This document shows positions 15,958 to 24,936 of a stretch of 64,000 nucleotides of DNA, one piece after another. The notes under the pieces are model-generated. The model saw only the letters and a program-made list of their open reading frames with translations. It was not told the DNA's origin and did no database searches. Source of the DNA: Pseudomonas syringae (GTDB lineage: Bacteria > Pseudomonadota > Gammaproteobacteria > Pseudomonadales > Pseudomonadaceae); the NCBI RefSeq assembly GCF_021605415.1, contig NZ_WKEQ01000032.1, positions 1 to 64,000 of the forward strand, read 5' to 3'. Positions within the stretch are counted from its first letter, which is position 1, and every line of letters starts with the position of its first letter. Position numbers and translations under genes: made by a program.

Positions 15958-16866
15958 ATGCAGGATCTCAACGATCTTTACTATTTCGCCAAAGTGGTTG
16001 AAGCCGGTGGATTCGCCGCGGCTGGCCGCTTGCTGGGCATCCCCAAGTCGCGTTTGTCGCGGCGCATTGCCGAACTTGAAGAGCGCCTTGGCGCACGTCT
16101 GTTGCAGCGCACCACGCGACAATTGAACCTGACAGCAGTCGGTGAGCGTTATCTGCGCCACTGCCAGGCGATGTTGCTGGAAGCGAAAATGGCTGACGAG
16201 GCCGTCGCAAGCATGTCCAGCGAGCCGCGCGGACGCTTGCGAGTGTCGTGTCCGGTGGGGCTGGCCCATGAAATCCTGCCCGGCGTCATCAGCGAATTCC
16301 TTGAGAAATTCCCCCAGGTGCAACTGGAAGTCATGCTGCTTAATCGCCGGGTCGATCTGGTCACGGAAGGTATCGACGTCGCGCTGCGCGTTCGCGAGCT
16401 GGGCGATGAAGATCCATTACTCGTTACCCGTCGATTGCGTCAGGCGCAGACGGTACTGGTGGCCAGCCCGGACTTCGTCAAACACCGCACGATTGAACAT
16501 CCGCAGGATTTGAAAACCCTGCCGGTGCTGGGTGCACTGGAAGCCGATCGTCAGGTGTACATGCGCCTGCTCGACCGGCAAAACAACAGCTTTGAATTAA
16601 GCATGGAGGCGCGACTGGGGATAGACGACTTTGTCGTGCGCAAGGCTTGCACCCTGGCAGGCCAGGGTTTTACCCAGTTGCCGATGATGTTTTGCGAAAC
16701 GGAACTGAACAACGGCACGCTGGTGCAATTGTTGCCCGAATGGTCATTGCCCGGCGGCTGGCTGCAAGCGGTGTACCCGCACCGGCGAGGGGTAATGCCG
16801 GCGGTACGCGCCTGGATCGATCACCTGGTGCATTCCTTCAACGCTTGTGGAGAGAAACTGCTATGA
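15958..16866 (+). CDS. LysR-family regulator, divergent from azoR
   Basis: A 302-residue protein with a winged helix-turn-helix at residues about 5-62 (LYYFAKVVEAGGFAAAGRLLGIPKSRLSRRIAELEERLGARLL) and a LysR substrate-binding domain (RLRVSCPVGLAHEIL, VDLVTEGIDVALRVREL). This subgroup typically controls nearby reductase or quinone-stress genes. The ATG was chosen over an upstream TTG at 15934 because homologues of this type begin MxDLNDLYYF. The gene overlaps the following MmcQ/YjbR gene by four bases (ATGA). Confidence 0.9.
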   Translation: MQDLNDLYYFAKVVEAGGFAAAGRLLGIPKSRLSRRIAELEERLGARLLQRTTRQLNLTAVGERYLRHCQAMLLEAKMADEAVASMSSEPRGRLRVSCPVGLAHEILPGVISEFLEKFPQVQLEVMLLNRRVDLVTEGIDVALRVRELGDEDPLLVTRRLRQAQTVLVASPDFVKHRTIEHPQDLKTLPVLGALEADRQVYMRLLDRQNNSFELSMEARLGIDDFVVRKACTLAGQGFTQLPMMFCETELNNGTLVQLLPEWSLPGGWLQAVYPHRRGVMPAVRAWIDHLVHSFNACGEKLL

Positions 16867-17222
16867 GAAAAGCGACGATGAGCGAAGCGGACGTCGCCGC
16901 ATTTTGTCTCGGATTACCCGGAGCGCGGGAGGATTACAAATGGGGCGGCGTTCGTGTGTTCTCGATTGCCGGCAACAAGATGTTCGCCTTGCAGGGTTTG
17001 CGCGGGGATTCGCTGGCGTTCAAGGTCGACAAGGATCTGTTTCTCGGCCATTGCGACCGCCCGGGCATTCACCCCGCGCCTTATCTGGCGCGAGCGCAGT
17101 GGATCATCATGCATCCGCCCTACCCTTTGGTCGCCGCCGAGTTGCAGGCACTGCTGCAACGCTCCCATCAACTGGTCGTGAGCAAGTTGCCCAAACGCAC
17201 ACAAATCGGATTACTGCTCTGA
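16863..17222 (+). CDS. MmcQ/YjbR family protein
   Basis: A 119-residue protein with the CyaY-like MmcQ/YjbR fold signature: FCLGLPGAREDYKWGGVRVFSIAGNKMFAL, LAFKVDKD, GIHPAPYLARAQWI and the final SHQLVVSKLPKRTQ. Family members are small DNA-binding-like proteins of uncertain role. The ATG overlaps the LysR stop, so the two are translationally coupled. An internal ATG at 16878 is an alternative start. Confidence 0.88.
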   Translation: MRKATMSEADVAAFCLGLPGAREDYKWGGVRVFSIAGNKMFALQGLRGDSLAFKVDKDLFLGHCDRPGIHPAPYLARAQWIIMHPPYPLVAAELQALLQRSHQLVVSKLPKRTQIGLLL

Positions 17223-17236
17223 CACGATCCCCCTGC

Positions 17237-17659
17237 TTACACGGGATGCAGCGTGAGGAGGTTCGACCCGAGGAATATCTGGTCGATCCAGAACACTTGA
17301 TGCAGCAAAACGATCATCCAGAACAAAATCTGGAACGACACCTTGCGTGTCTTGTGCCGGAATATTTGCTGGGCAATCAACGCACCAGGCCAGCCTCCCG
17401 CCAGTTCCACGCCATGCAGGATGTTTTCCGGTGTGCGCCAGGTGTTGGTGCGGGCCTTGTGCTTGTCTCGCCAGTACAGGAAAAACGCCAACACGCTGAC
17501 AACAACATACGCCGTCAACGGCACCCGTGAGATCCCGCGCAGCCACATCGTCAACGAGCCGAATAATGGCAGAGCGCAGACGATCAGCAACACCAGCAGT
17601 TTCAGCTTCAGATTCTGAATGCCGCCACTGGAGGGGCGGCGTGCGCGGGAATCACTCAT
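17237..17659 (-). CDS. DUF1294 membrane protein
   Basis: A 140-residue protein with about three or four membrane segments. It has the DUF1294 signature: YVVVSVLAFFLYWRDKHKA, RTPENILHGVELAGGWPGALIAQQIFRHKTRK and SFQILFWMIVLLHQ. The family is widespread and its function unknown; in many other proteins the domain follows a cold-shock domain, absent here. Its ATG overlaps the uppP stop by four bases, so it is read from the same transcript. Confidence 0.88.
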   Translation of the reverse strand: MSDSRARRPSSGGIQNLKLKLLVLLIVCALPLFGSLTMWLRGISRVPLTAYVVVSVLAFFLYWRDKHKARTNTWRTPENILHGVELAGGWPGALIAQQIFRHKTRKVSFQILFWMIVLLHQVFWIDQIFLGSNLLTLHPV

Positions 17660-18486
17660 GCCTTGGCGGCCGCCCAGTCAACCCAGCCGAACTGCCAAGT
17701 GGCGAGAATCAACAGGCCGAACACGATGCGATACCAAGCGAATGCCGCGTAGCTGTGGTTGGCGATGAATTTGAGCAAGCCGCGCACGGCGATCATGGCG
17801 AAGATGAATGCGGTCACAAAACCGATCGCGAACACCGGAAAGTCCGCCGGGACAAACAGGTCACGGTACTTGTAGCCCGAATACACGGCTGCGCCGACCA
17901 TGGTCGGCATGGCCAGGAAGAATGAGAACTCCGTGGCCGTCTTGCGTGAAAGGCCGAACAGCAGACCGCCTATGATGGTCGAGCCGGAACGGGACGTACC
18001 GGGGATCATCGCCAGGCACTGCGCGAAACCGATTTTCAGTGCGTCTTTCCAGGTGATCTCGTCCACCGTCTCGGCATGCACTTCATGTTCGCGGCGCTCG
18101 GCCCACAGCATGATGATGCCGCCCACCACCAACGCAGTCGCGACGGTGATCGGGTTGAACAAGTATTCGTGAATCAGATCGGCAAAAATCACCCCGAGCA
18201 CGACCGCCGGCATAAACGCGATCAACAGGTTGGCGGTGAAACGTCGCGCGCCGGGCTGGGTCGGCAGACCGACCACGACGTCGAAAATCTTGCGACGAAA
18301 CTCCCACACGACCGCGAGAATCGCGCCGAGCTGGATGATGATGTTGAACGCCATGGCCCGCTCGCCACCAAATCCGAGCAAGTCCGCAACAATGATCTGG
18401 TGTCCGGTACTGGAAATGGGCAAAAACTCCGTCAGCCCTTCTACAACTCCTAGAATCAATGCCTGCAAGGCGACCCAAAAATCCAT
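17656..18486 (-). CDS. uppP: Undecaprenyl-diphosphatase UppP/BacA
   Basis: A 276-residue polytopic membrane protein. The two catalytic motifs are EGLTEFLPISSTGH (residues 16-29) and PGTSRSGST. UppP removes a phosphate from undecaprenyl diphosphate on the periplasmic side, recycling the lipid carrier for peptidoglycan and O-antigen; overproduction gives bacitracin resistance. The ATG at 18486 follows a G-rich site; a TTG at 18489 is less likely. Pseudomonas often has more than one UppP or PAP2-type enzyme. Confidence 0.95.
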   Translation of the reverse strand: MDFWVALQALILGVVEGLTEFLPISSTGHQIIVADLLGFGGERAMAFNIIIQLGAILAVVWEFRRKIFDVVVGLPTQPGARRFTANLLIAFMPAVVLGVIFADLIHEYLFNPITVATALVVGGIIMLWAERREHEVHAETVDEITWKDALKIGFAQCLAMIPGTSRSGSTIIGGLLFGLSRKTATEFSFFLAMPTMVGAAVYSGYKYRDLFVPADFPVFAIGFVTAFIFAMIAVRGLLKFIANHSYAAFAWYRIVFGLLILATWQFGWVDWAAAKA

Positions 18487-18774
18487 CAATCCCCCAAGAA
18501 GCGATGCCTCCAGGCATGCCCCGATAGTTTTTTATATAGCGTTCACTGCGATCAGCGTAGCCAACCATTTGCGCGCACAGCTTCTACACGAAACGATCAA
18601 AATTTCGTGAAAAACAACTTGGATTCAGGTTTCCACGCGCGGGGCCGAAATACTAACAGACAAGCTGAAATAGCGCTTCGCGTTGTCAGGCTTGTGCCAT
18701 CGCGCTTCACCACAGCCCGTGGGGAATGCTGGCGATCGATTATTACAAGTATAAAAATGCGGAGTGACAGCGTT

Positions 18775-20409
18775 ATGAACAGCTTGCGCAGTGTGTCGAT
18801 CAGCCGACGTTTGTGGCTCATTTTGATTGTGGCGGTGGTCATGTTGCTGACTTTGGGCCTGCTGATGCTCAAGCAGATCCACGGCGACCTTTATCACGCC
18901 AAGGCACAGAAAACCCAACACGTGGTGCAAACCGCCAGCGGCCTGCTCACCTATTACCAAGGCCTGGAAGCTGCCGGCACGTTGACCCGCGATGCCGCGC
19001 AAAAACAGGCGCTGACGGCGATCCGGGGCCTGCGCTACGACCAGAACGATTATTTCTGGATCAATGACCTGACGCCGGTGATGGTCATGCACCCGACCAA
19101 TCCGAAGCTTGAAGGCCAGAACCTTTCCGCTATCCGCGATCCGGACGGTTTTGCGGTGTTCAACGAAATGGTCGCCATTGCCAAAGCCAAAGGCGCCGGC
19201 ATGGTCGATTACCGTTGGCCGAAACCCGGTGCCAGCGAGCCCGTGGCCAAGACTTCTTACGTCAAACTGTTCGAGCCTTGGGGCTGGGTAATCGGCTCTG
19301 GTGTTTATGTGGACGACGTGCAAGTGGAGTTCCAGGGCCAAGTGCTCAGGGCGTCGATCGTTGGTCTAGCGATTGCGTTGATCATGGCGCTGCTGGTGAT
19401 CCTGATCGCCCGCAGCATCGTTCGGCCGCTGCAGGACACCGTCAGCGCCATGGCCAATATCGCCAGCGGCGAAAGCGACCTGACCCGCAGCCTTGATACC
19501 CACGGCAAGGATGAAGTCACGCAACTGGCCCATCACTTCAATGCATTTACCGCCAAGCTGCGCCGGGTCATCGGGGATTTGCAGACCTCCGCCAGCGCGT
19601 TGGGCGAGTCGTCCAGCGAGCTGGGCAACGATGCCACGCAGGCGCAGGAACGCAGCCAGCAGCAATCGCAGCAGATGCAACTGGTCGCCACAGCAATCAA
19701 CGAAGTGACCTATGGCGTGCAGGACGTGGCAAAGAACGCCGAGCACGCGGCCAATGAAATGCGCGATGCCGAGGCTCAGGCGCAGCAGGGCCAGATCAAC
19801 ATCGACGGCAGTCTGCAACAGATCGACAAGCTCTCCGGCACCATCGATCAAGCCGTGGAAGTGATCCGCACCCTGGCGGCTGAAAGCACGCAGATCGGCA
19901 GTGTGCTGGAGGTGATCCGCTCGATCGCCGAGCAGACCAATCTGCTGGCACTCAATGCTGCGATCGAAGCGGCCCGTGCGGGCGAGCAAGGTCGCGGATT
20001 TGCAGTGGTGGCGGACGAAGTACGCCTGCTGGCCCAGCGCACGCAAAAGTCGACGGCAGAGATCCAGTCAATGATCGAGCGCTTGCAGAATCACTCTGAA
20101 GCAGCGGTCAAGGTGATCGGTGACAGCAGCAAGGCGTCGCAACTGACCATTGAGCAGGCTGGACTGGCCGGTGCGAGCCTGAATGCGATCGGTCAGGCGC
20201 TACGTAATCTCAATGGCCTGAACGCCTCAATTGCCAGTGCCACTTTGCAACAGGCACATGTCGTTGAGGATATTAATCAGAACGTCACCCAGGCGGCCGG
20301 TTTGTCCCACAGCACCGCGCTGGCGGCGGAACAATCGAGTGCGGCCAGCGTGCGGTTGAAAGCATTGAGCGAGCAGTTGAATGGCTTGCTTCGCCAGTTC
20401 CGCGTCTGA
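18775..20409 (+). CDS. Methyl-accepting chemotaxis protein with sCache_2 domain
   Basis: A 544-residue chemoreceptor. Residues about 10-32 are the first membrane helix; a periplasmic single Cache_2 domain follows (RYDQNDYFWINDLTPVMVMHP, LFEPWGWVIGSGVYVDDV). A second membrane helix (about 188-210) leads into HAMP and a methyl-accepting coiled coil with the conserved tip IRSIAEQTNLLALNAAIEAA, then RGFAVVADEVRLLAQRT. sCache_2 receptors often sense small organic acids; the ligand here is unknown. The ATG at 18775 follows GGAG; another ATG at 18757 is possible. The long upstream frame from 18607 is not supported. Confidence 0.92.
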   Translation: MNSLRSVSISRRLWLILIVAVVMLLTLGLLMLKQIHGDLYHAKAQKTQHVVQTASGLLTYYQGLEAAGTLTRDAAQKQALTAIRGLRYDQNDYFWINDLTPVMVMHPTNPKLEGQNLSAIRDPDGFAVFNEMVAIAKAKGAGMVDYRWPKPGASEPVAKTSYVKLFEPWGWVIGSGVYVDDVQVEFQGQVLRASIVGLAIALIMALLVILIARSIVRPLQDTVSAMANIASGESDLTRSLDTHGKDEVTQLAHHFNAFTAKLRRVIGDLQTSASALGESSSELGNDATQAQERSQQQSQQMQLVATAINEVTYGVQDVAKNAEHAANEMRDAEAQAQQGQINIDGSLQQIDKLSGTIDQAVEVIRTLAAESTQIGSVLEVIRSIAEQTNLLALNAAIEAARAGEQGRGFAVVADEVRLLAQRTQKSTAEIQSMIERLQNHSEAAVKVIGDSSKASQLTIEQAGLAGASLNAIGQALRNLNGLNASIASATLQQAHVVEDINQNVTQAAGLSHSTALAAEQSSAASVRLKALSEQLNGLLRQFRV

Positions 20410-20424
20410 CCCGCTGTGCTTCAT

Positions 20425-20495
20425 GCAGGCTGCGATCAATTGATCCCAATTATGAAAATCAAAAGATCACAGCCTTCGGCAACTCCTAAAGGGGG
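20425..20495. repeat. Degenerate dispersed repeat
   Basis: CAGGCTGCGATCAATTGATC, then an inverted, decayed copy AAAAGATCACAGCCTTCGGC, resembling the unit at 6132-6212. It lies between the chemoreceptor and pnuC. Confidence 0.55.
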
Positions 20496-20609
20496 TTGCT
20501 GGCGGTCGGGGACTACAGGTAAACGGTTAAACGTCTTCGGCAGCAGGCTCGCTCCCTCCGTTTTTCTGTATACAATCCGCCCCCTCTTTCAATTTCCCAA
20601 GGAAACCAC

Positions 20610-21173
20610 ATGTCCGGGCTCGAACTGTTTGCCGCCGCCCTCGGCGTCATTGCCGTCTGGCTGACGGTCAAACAGAATCCGTGGTGCTGGCCGATCGGGC
20701 TGGTCATGGTGTTGCTTTACAGCTGGATCTTCTTTGAGGTGAAGCTGTATTCGGACATGTTGTTGCAAGTGATCTATGCCGCGCTGCAACTCTACGGCTG
20801 GTGGCAATGGACACGCGCCGGGACGATGCATGACGGACGTGAAGTCAGCCGTCTTGATACCCGCTCGATCCTGCTAGGCCTCGCGGTCGGCGCCGTTGGC
20901 AGCCTCTTGCTCGGAATGGCCATGGCCCATTGGACCGACGCCGCGCAACCCTGGCTCGATGCAGCGCTCACCGGTTTCAGTCTCGTGGCGCAATTGTGGA
21001 TGGCACAGAAACGCCTGCAATGTTGGGCGTTGTGGATCGTGGTCGATGTGATCTTCGTCGGTCTCTTCCTCTATAAGGGTCTTTACCTCACCGCGGCGCT
21101 CTACGCCCTGTTCACCCTGCTGGCGGTGCAAGGCTGGCGCGAGTGGCGCGCCGATCCGGCGTTACGAACATGA
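20610..21173 (+). CDS. pnuC: Nicotinamide riboside transporter PnuC
   Basis: A 187-residue membrane protein with about seven helices. It carries the PnuC pattern: NPWCWPIGLVMVLLYSWIFFEVKLYSDMLLQVIYAALQLYGWWQW and the later LTGFSLVAQLWMAQKRLQCWALWIVVD...KGLYLTAALY. PnuC passes nicotinamide riboside by facilitated diffusion, with uptake driven by intracellular phosphorylation. The gene overlaps the next by four bases (ATGA), and that neighbour is a nicotinamide riboside kinase-like ATPase, which fits this mechanism. Confidence 0.93.
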   Translation: MSGLELFAAALGVIAVWLTVKQNPWCWPIGLVMVLLYSWIFFEVKLYSDMLLQVIYAALQLYGWWQWTRAGTMHDGREVSRLDTRSILLGLAVGAVGSLLLGMAMAHWTDAAQPWLDAALTGFSLVAQLWMAQKRLQCWALWIVVDVIFVGLFLYKGLYLTAALYALFTLLAVQGWREWRADPALRT

Positions 21174-21694
21174 AAGTGGTGGTGCTTACCGGCCCTGAAT
21201 CCAGCGGTAAAAGCTGGCTCGCGGGCGAGATTCAGCAACGTTTCGGTGGCCTGCGCGTTGATGAATACGTGCGGCTGTTCGTCGAACAGAACGCCCCCGA
21301 CACTCGCCTGGAAGACATCCCGGAAATCGCCCGTTGCCAGTTGCAATGGGAAGACGCTGCGCGCAAACAGCGGCCGCCGCTACTGATTCTGGACACGCAC
21401 CTGCTGAGCAATATCCTGTGGAGCCAAACGCTGTTCGGCGATTGCCCATCCTGGCTTGAAACGGAACTGCTCGCCCGTCATTACGATTTGCACTTGCTGC
21501 TGTCGCCGGAACAGATTCACTGGACGGATGACGGTCAGCGCTGCCAGCCGCAGCTGAGCGAGCGGCTGGCGTTCTATCAAGCGACCCGTGACTGGCTGCA
21601 GCAGCATCGCCAACCCCTTCTAATGATTGAAGGCGATTGGGTGCAACGTCGACATCAGGCATTGCAGGCAGTCGAGCGTCTACTCAGTCAGTGA
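21170..21694 (+). CDS. NadR-type nicotinamide riboside kinase-like ATPase
   Basis: A 174-residue single-domain P-loop protein: GPESSGKS near residues 8-15, VDEYVR, and LILDTHLLSNILWSQTLFGDCP, matching the C-terminal kinase domain of NadR (AAA_28). It lacks the NadR helix-turn-helix and adenylyltransferase domains, so it should phosphorylate nicotinamide riboside only. Overlap with pnuC suggests uptake and trapping of the vitamin in one operon. The start at 21170 is the ATG in the overlap. Confidence 0.85.
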   Translation: MKVVVLTGPESSGKSWLAGEIQQRFGGLRVDEYVRLFVEQNAPDTRLEDIPEIARCQLQWEDAARKQRPPLLILDTHLLSNILWSQTLFGDCPSWLETELLARHYDLHLLLSPEQIHWTDDGQRCQPQLSERLAFYQATRDWLQQHRQPLLMIEGDWVQRRHQALQAVERLLSQ

Positions 21695-22050
21695 CCCGGA
21701 TTCAGGGCGTCTGACCCAGCGCTTTCCCCTTATTTGGGTCACAAATGTCCATTTTTGAAACACTTCATCGCGCGCAGAGTGCCCGTCTCAGCCCCCCGCC
21801 CCTTTTCGCCCTCCCGATTGTTAAACCGCTGATACACCCAGGCGCAAACGCCTATGCCAGAGCTTCACGAGGCGATCCGGGTGGACTCGGGCGCCTACGT
21901 GTTTCAGCGTTGAAACAGCACCCAATACTGGCTCAAGCCAAATTTTAATAACCCACTGAAATAATTGAATTTTTCAAATACGGCACAGCTTTCGCTCTCT
22001 CCTTCCCGACGCTGACCTGAAGCCAGCCCACCGAAGAAGGAATTGCCACC
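21695..22050. other. Leader region of the fap operon
   Basis: This gap of 356 bases contains no supported gene. TGTTTCA-GCGT-TGAAACA at 21900-21917 is a 7-bp-arm dyad about 135 bases before fapA and may be an operator. I looked for a clear -24/-12 sigma-54 promoter and found none with the expected spacing. Confidence 0.5.
21900..21917. promoter_or_regulatory. Operator-like dyad upstream of fapA
   Basis: TGTTTCA and TGAAACA are perfect 7-base arms around GCGT. They lie in the only region where the fap promoter can be. The protein that would bind is unknown. Confidence 0.35.
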
Positions 22051-22503
22051 GTGGGGAACATCAATAAAGGCCTGACCTGCCTCCTGCTGATCGGATCAGC
22101 TGCCGGTGCCCTTCTCAGCATGAACGTCCAGGCCGAAGGCAACGGCGTGATTGTGCTGAATCGTGATGTTCAACCGATTCCTATCGGGCGCAATGGTGGC
22201 AAAGACCCGTACCCCACCACCGTCAACGCCAATCCGGCGGCGCGTATCAATCAGGTCATGAACAGCACCGAGCTCAGTGATGGCGATTTTGCCGGCGTCG
22301 CCAGTGGCAGCGCCTTTCGCACCATCAACAACGCACAGGCCGGCGCCAATCTGCCAGGCCTCAATACCGTCACCAATCCCAACGGCATGCCCGGCATGCG
22401 TGCCGGCCACGGTGGCGGGTCCGGTGGTGCGATTTCCGGCACGATAAATCGCGCCATGAGTTCCGGCCTCGCACCGTTGACCCGCATGGCCGGAGGCCAA
22501 TGA
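22051..22503 (+). CDS. fapA: FapA, functional amyloid accessory protein
   Basis: A 150-residue protein with a signal peptide (ending VQA, about residue 28). The mature part is short, glycine- and asparagine-rich (NAQAGANLPGLNTVTNP, GHGGGSGG), as in FapA, which is thought to act in the periplasm as a chaperone or regulator of fibre composition. The start is GTG 22051 after AAGAAGGA. It is the first gene of the fapABCDEF operon and lies one base from fapB. Confidence 0.9.
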   Translation: MGNINKGLTCLLLIGSAAGALLSMNVQAEGNGVIVLNRDVQPIPIGRNGGKDPYPTTVNANPAARINQVMNSTELSDGDFAGVASGSAFRTINNAQAGANLPGLNTVTNPNGMPGMRAGHGGGSGGAISGTINRAMSSGLAPLTRMAGGQ

Positions 22504-22504
22504 C

Positions 22505-23077
22505 ATGACTCGCTCCCTTCTCCTGCTTGCCCTGATCGGTTGTTCCAGTGCCATGGCCGGCCCAATCGCCGTGGACAACGCCAACATCCAGAATTCGGGC
22601 GCCGATTATCGCGGCAATTTCAACGTCAACCAGGCCGCCGGCGATCAGATGCAGCAAACCAACGTCAAGGCGGTTGCCATCGGTACCAACGCCAGTGCCA
22701 CCACCAGCGTGATCCAGAACATCAACACGCCGGCCGACCGCTCGATCAATGCCAGCGCCAACATCGGTGGCAACTCCTTCAGTAACGGCAACGGAATCCT
22801 CGGCGTGAACCAGGGTGCCGGGGCCAATAACCAGATGGCCAACGTGACACGCGTCAGCATCAGTGCTGCACCGCAGAGCGTTGACGACAGCGCCCTTTCG
22901 CAACAGAACGTGGCGTTGCTACCGAGCTCAGGAGCAACTGGCACCTCACCCGGCAGTCGCCAAGTCACGACAAGTGACCAGGCCTTCACCGGCAGCCGAG
23001 GGGTAATCCAGGTGAACCAGAGTGCCGGGGTGGGGAACCGCATGGCTAACACCCTGAGCATCCGGGTCGCTGACTGA
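22505..23077 (+). CDS. fapB: FapB, minor amyloid/nucleator
   Basis: A 190-residue protein with a signal peptide (cut after about MAG, residue 19). It contains three imperfect amyloid repeats with the core xxVNQxAGxxNxM(A/Q): NFNVNQAAGDQMQQ, GILGVNQGAGANNQMAN and GVIQVNQSAGVGNRMAN. FapB is a minor fibre subunit proposed to nucleate FapC. It follows fapA by one base and precedes fapC. Confidence 0.95.
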   Translation: MTRSLLLLALIGCSSAMAGPIAVDNANIQNSGADYRGNFNVNQAAGDQMQQTNVKAVAIGTNASATTSVIQNINTPADRSINASANIGGNSFSNGNGILGVNQGAGANNQMANVTRVSISAAPQSVDDSALSQQNVALLPSSGATGTSPGSRQVTTSDQAFTGSRGVIQVNQSAGVGNRMANTLSIRVAD

Positions 23078-23143
23078 CCCAAACACCGCAGTGCAATTAG
23101 AAAAGACCAACACTTAACCAACTAATAAGCACGGAGAAACACC

Positions 23144-24148
23144 ATGAAACCTACAATGGCTCTCAAACCACTGGTTTTCGCACTTGCAGCAGTGATGGCA
23201 ATCGCAGCACAGGCAGGCGGTCGTGATGACGATCGTGGTAATGGGCATGGCAACGGTAACGGTCATGGCAACAACCATGAACCACAAGGCCCGACCCTTG
23301 AGCAAATCCTGCAGATCTCGGCGGGCGCTGGCGCCACTGTAATGGACGCGCAGAGCAGCAGTGGCAACGCCGTCCTGAACCAAGGCACCCAAAACGGCGC
23401 CGCGATCGACAGCTCGCTCAATGGCTCCAACGGCAACATGGGCGCCAACGCCGCCGCTGGCGACGGCAACCAACAAGACAATGCCGCTGCACTGGCCACC
23501 GCTGACGAAAGCTTCATTTTCGGCACCGCAGTTGCCGCCTCAAGCGCTACCCAGGTCAACGGTGGCAACACTGTTGCGAACTATTCCAATACCAATGCCG
23601 CGTCGCTCAACAATGCAGGCAACAACGGTTCCGGCAACATTGGCATGAACGTGACATCCGGCAACTTCAACCAGCAGAAAAACAACTTGGCAATCGCGGT
23701 ATCCGGCGGCCGCGTGGCTCAGGCAGCAGCGTCTGCCAACCAAAGCTCCAGCGGCCTGACGGTGACCAACAACGCCACCGTGGTCAACAAAAAAGAAACC
23801 CTGGTGGGCACAGTCAACGCAGCCGGCGCGTTTGTGGCCGCGGGTCAGGCAACCACCGAAAGCAGCCAGGGTGGCGGCTATGGCAACAACCGTGGTGGCA
23901 ACCATGGCGGCGGCAACGGCAGCAGCACTTCCGATTTCGTCGCGGTCGGCGTATTCGGTCTGTCGGGCGTTACCACCCAACAACAGCTGACTCCAGACGG
24001 CTGGAAAAACCCTGTAACCAACACTGCAACCATGACCAACTCGATGAACGGTTTCTCCGGCAACGGTGGAGCAAACGTGTCATCGGGCGTGGGCAACCAG
24101 CAAAGCAACTCGCTGTCCATCGCCGCAGGCTGCAGGGCCTGCCTGTAA
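23144..24148 (+). CDS. fapC: FapC, major functional amyloid subunit
   Basis: A 334-residue secreted protein: signal peptide (to AQA, about residue 24), a Gly/Asn/His-rich spacer (30-50), then three imperfect repeats at about 85-120, 150-186 and 293-327 (GANAAAGDGNQQDN, GMNVTSGNFNQQKN and GANVSSGVGNQQSN). They are separated by a short and a long linker, the latter Gly-rich around 242-260. The C-terminus has the conserved CxxC (CRAC, 330-333). FapC is the main fibre subunit of Pseudomonas biofilm amyloid. A hairpin with T-run lies just after the stop, consistent with higher expression of fapC than of fapDEF. Confidence 0.97.
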   Translation: MKPTMALKPLVFALAAVMAIAAQAGGRDDDRGNGHGNGNGHGNNHEPQGPTLEQILQISAGAGATVMDAQSSSGNAVLNQGTQNGAAIDSSLNGSNGNMGANAAAGDGNQQDNAAALATADESFIFGTAVAASSATQVNGGNTVANYSNTNAASLNNAGNNGSGNIGMNVTSGNFNQQKNNLAIAVSGGRVAQAAASANQSSSGLTVTNNATVVNKKETLVGTVNAAGAFVAAGQATTESSQGGGYGNNRGGNHGGGNGSSTSDFVAVGVFGLSGVTTQQQLTPDGWKNPVTNTATMTNSMNGFSGNGGANVSSGVGNQQSNSLSIAAGCRACL

Positions 24149-24162
24149 TCGCGATCGAAACG

Positions 24163-24185
24163 AAAGCCCCGGCAACGGGGCTTTT
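24163..24185 (+). terminator. Intra-operon terminator after fapC
   Basis: AAGCCCC and GGGGCTT arms around GGCAAC, followed by TTTCC, lie in the 63-base gap between fapC and fapD. It would partly uncouple the abundant fibre subunit from the export genes. Confidence 0.75.
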
Positions 24186-24211
24186 CCTCAGTCCGCAAAG
24201 GCGTATCGATC

Positions 24212-24892
24212 ATGCGTACGACAGCCCTTTTCGCTCTGCTTTGTCTGTCCGGCCTGACGCAGGCTGCTCAGATTCCAGTCGCTGCCCTGCCGGGTGGCAC
24301 ATTGGTCTACAAGGACGTGCAAAGCGTGCGTGAGCGCAAGTTTGCCGACATCGTCGAACAAAAAACCGATTTCAGTTGCGGCGCCGCCGCGCTGGCGACG
24401 GTACTGCGCCAAGCCTATTGGCTCGACGTCGATGAGGAGCACATCATCAAAGGCATGCTGGTCCACGCTGACCAGGACCTTGTTCGTACTCAAGGTTTCT
24501 CCATGCTCGACATGAAGCGCTACGTGGAAAGCATCGGCATGCGTGCCAGGGGTTACAAGATTCCGCCGGAGAGGCTCGACGCAGTCACGATTCCGGTGGT
24601 GGTACTGATGGAAATTCGCGGCTACAAGCATTTCGTGGTGCTGCAGCGTTCAGACAAGAATTGGGTTTACATAGGAGACCCGGTTTTAGGCCACAAACGC
24701 TACACCCATGATGACTTTGTCAAAGGTTGGAACGGCATAGTTTTCGCCATCGTCGGTCCCGGATACGACAAGACCAATGCATTGCGCAGTCCTCCGACAC
24801 CGCTCACGGCCAAAAACAAGCTCGATAACTTCAACCCTGTCAAAGATGCTGAATTGATGGACTTCGGGTTCATACAGAGCGACTTCTTTTAA
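24212..24892 (+). CDS. fapD: FapD, C39-type cysteine protease
   Basis: A 226-residue exported protein (signal to QAA, about residue 19) with a C39 peptidase domain. The catalytic set is Q50, C56 (QKTDFSCGAAA), H140 (GYKHFVVLQ) and D156 (YIGDPVLG). C39 peptidases cleave double-glycine-type leaders in bacteriocin export; FapD is needed for Fap fibre secretion, and its substrates may include other Fap proteins. It follows the fapC terminator. Confidence 0.93.
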   Translation: MRTTALFALLCLSGLTQAAQIPVAALPGGTLVYKDVQSVRERKFADIVEQKTDFSCGAAALATVLRQAYWLDVDEEHIIKGMLVHADQDLVRTQGFSMLDMKRYVESIGMRARGYKIPPERLDAVTIPVVVLMEIRGYKHFVVLQRSDKNWVYIGDPVLGHKRYTHDDFVKGWNGIVFAIVGPGYDKTNALRSPPTPLTAKNKLDNFNPVKDAELMDFGFIQSDFF

Positions 24893-24936
24893 GCGCCGAC
24901 CATAAAAATTGGGACTGGATGTTCCGGGAGCATCAG

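Noticed and set aside
21695..22050. Sigma-54 promoter for the fap operon
   Set aside because: TGGCTCAAGCC-like sequence near 21930 does not give the GG-N10-GC spacing.
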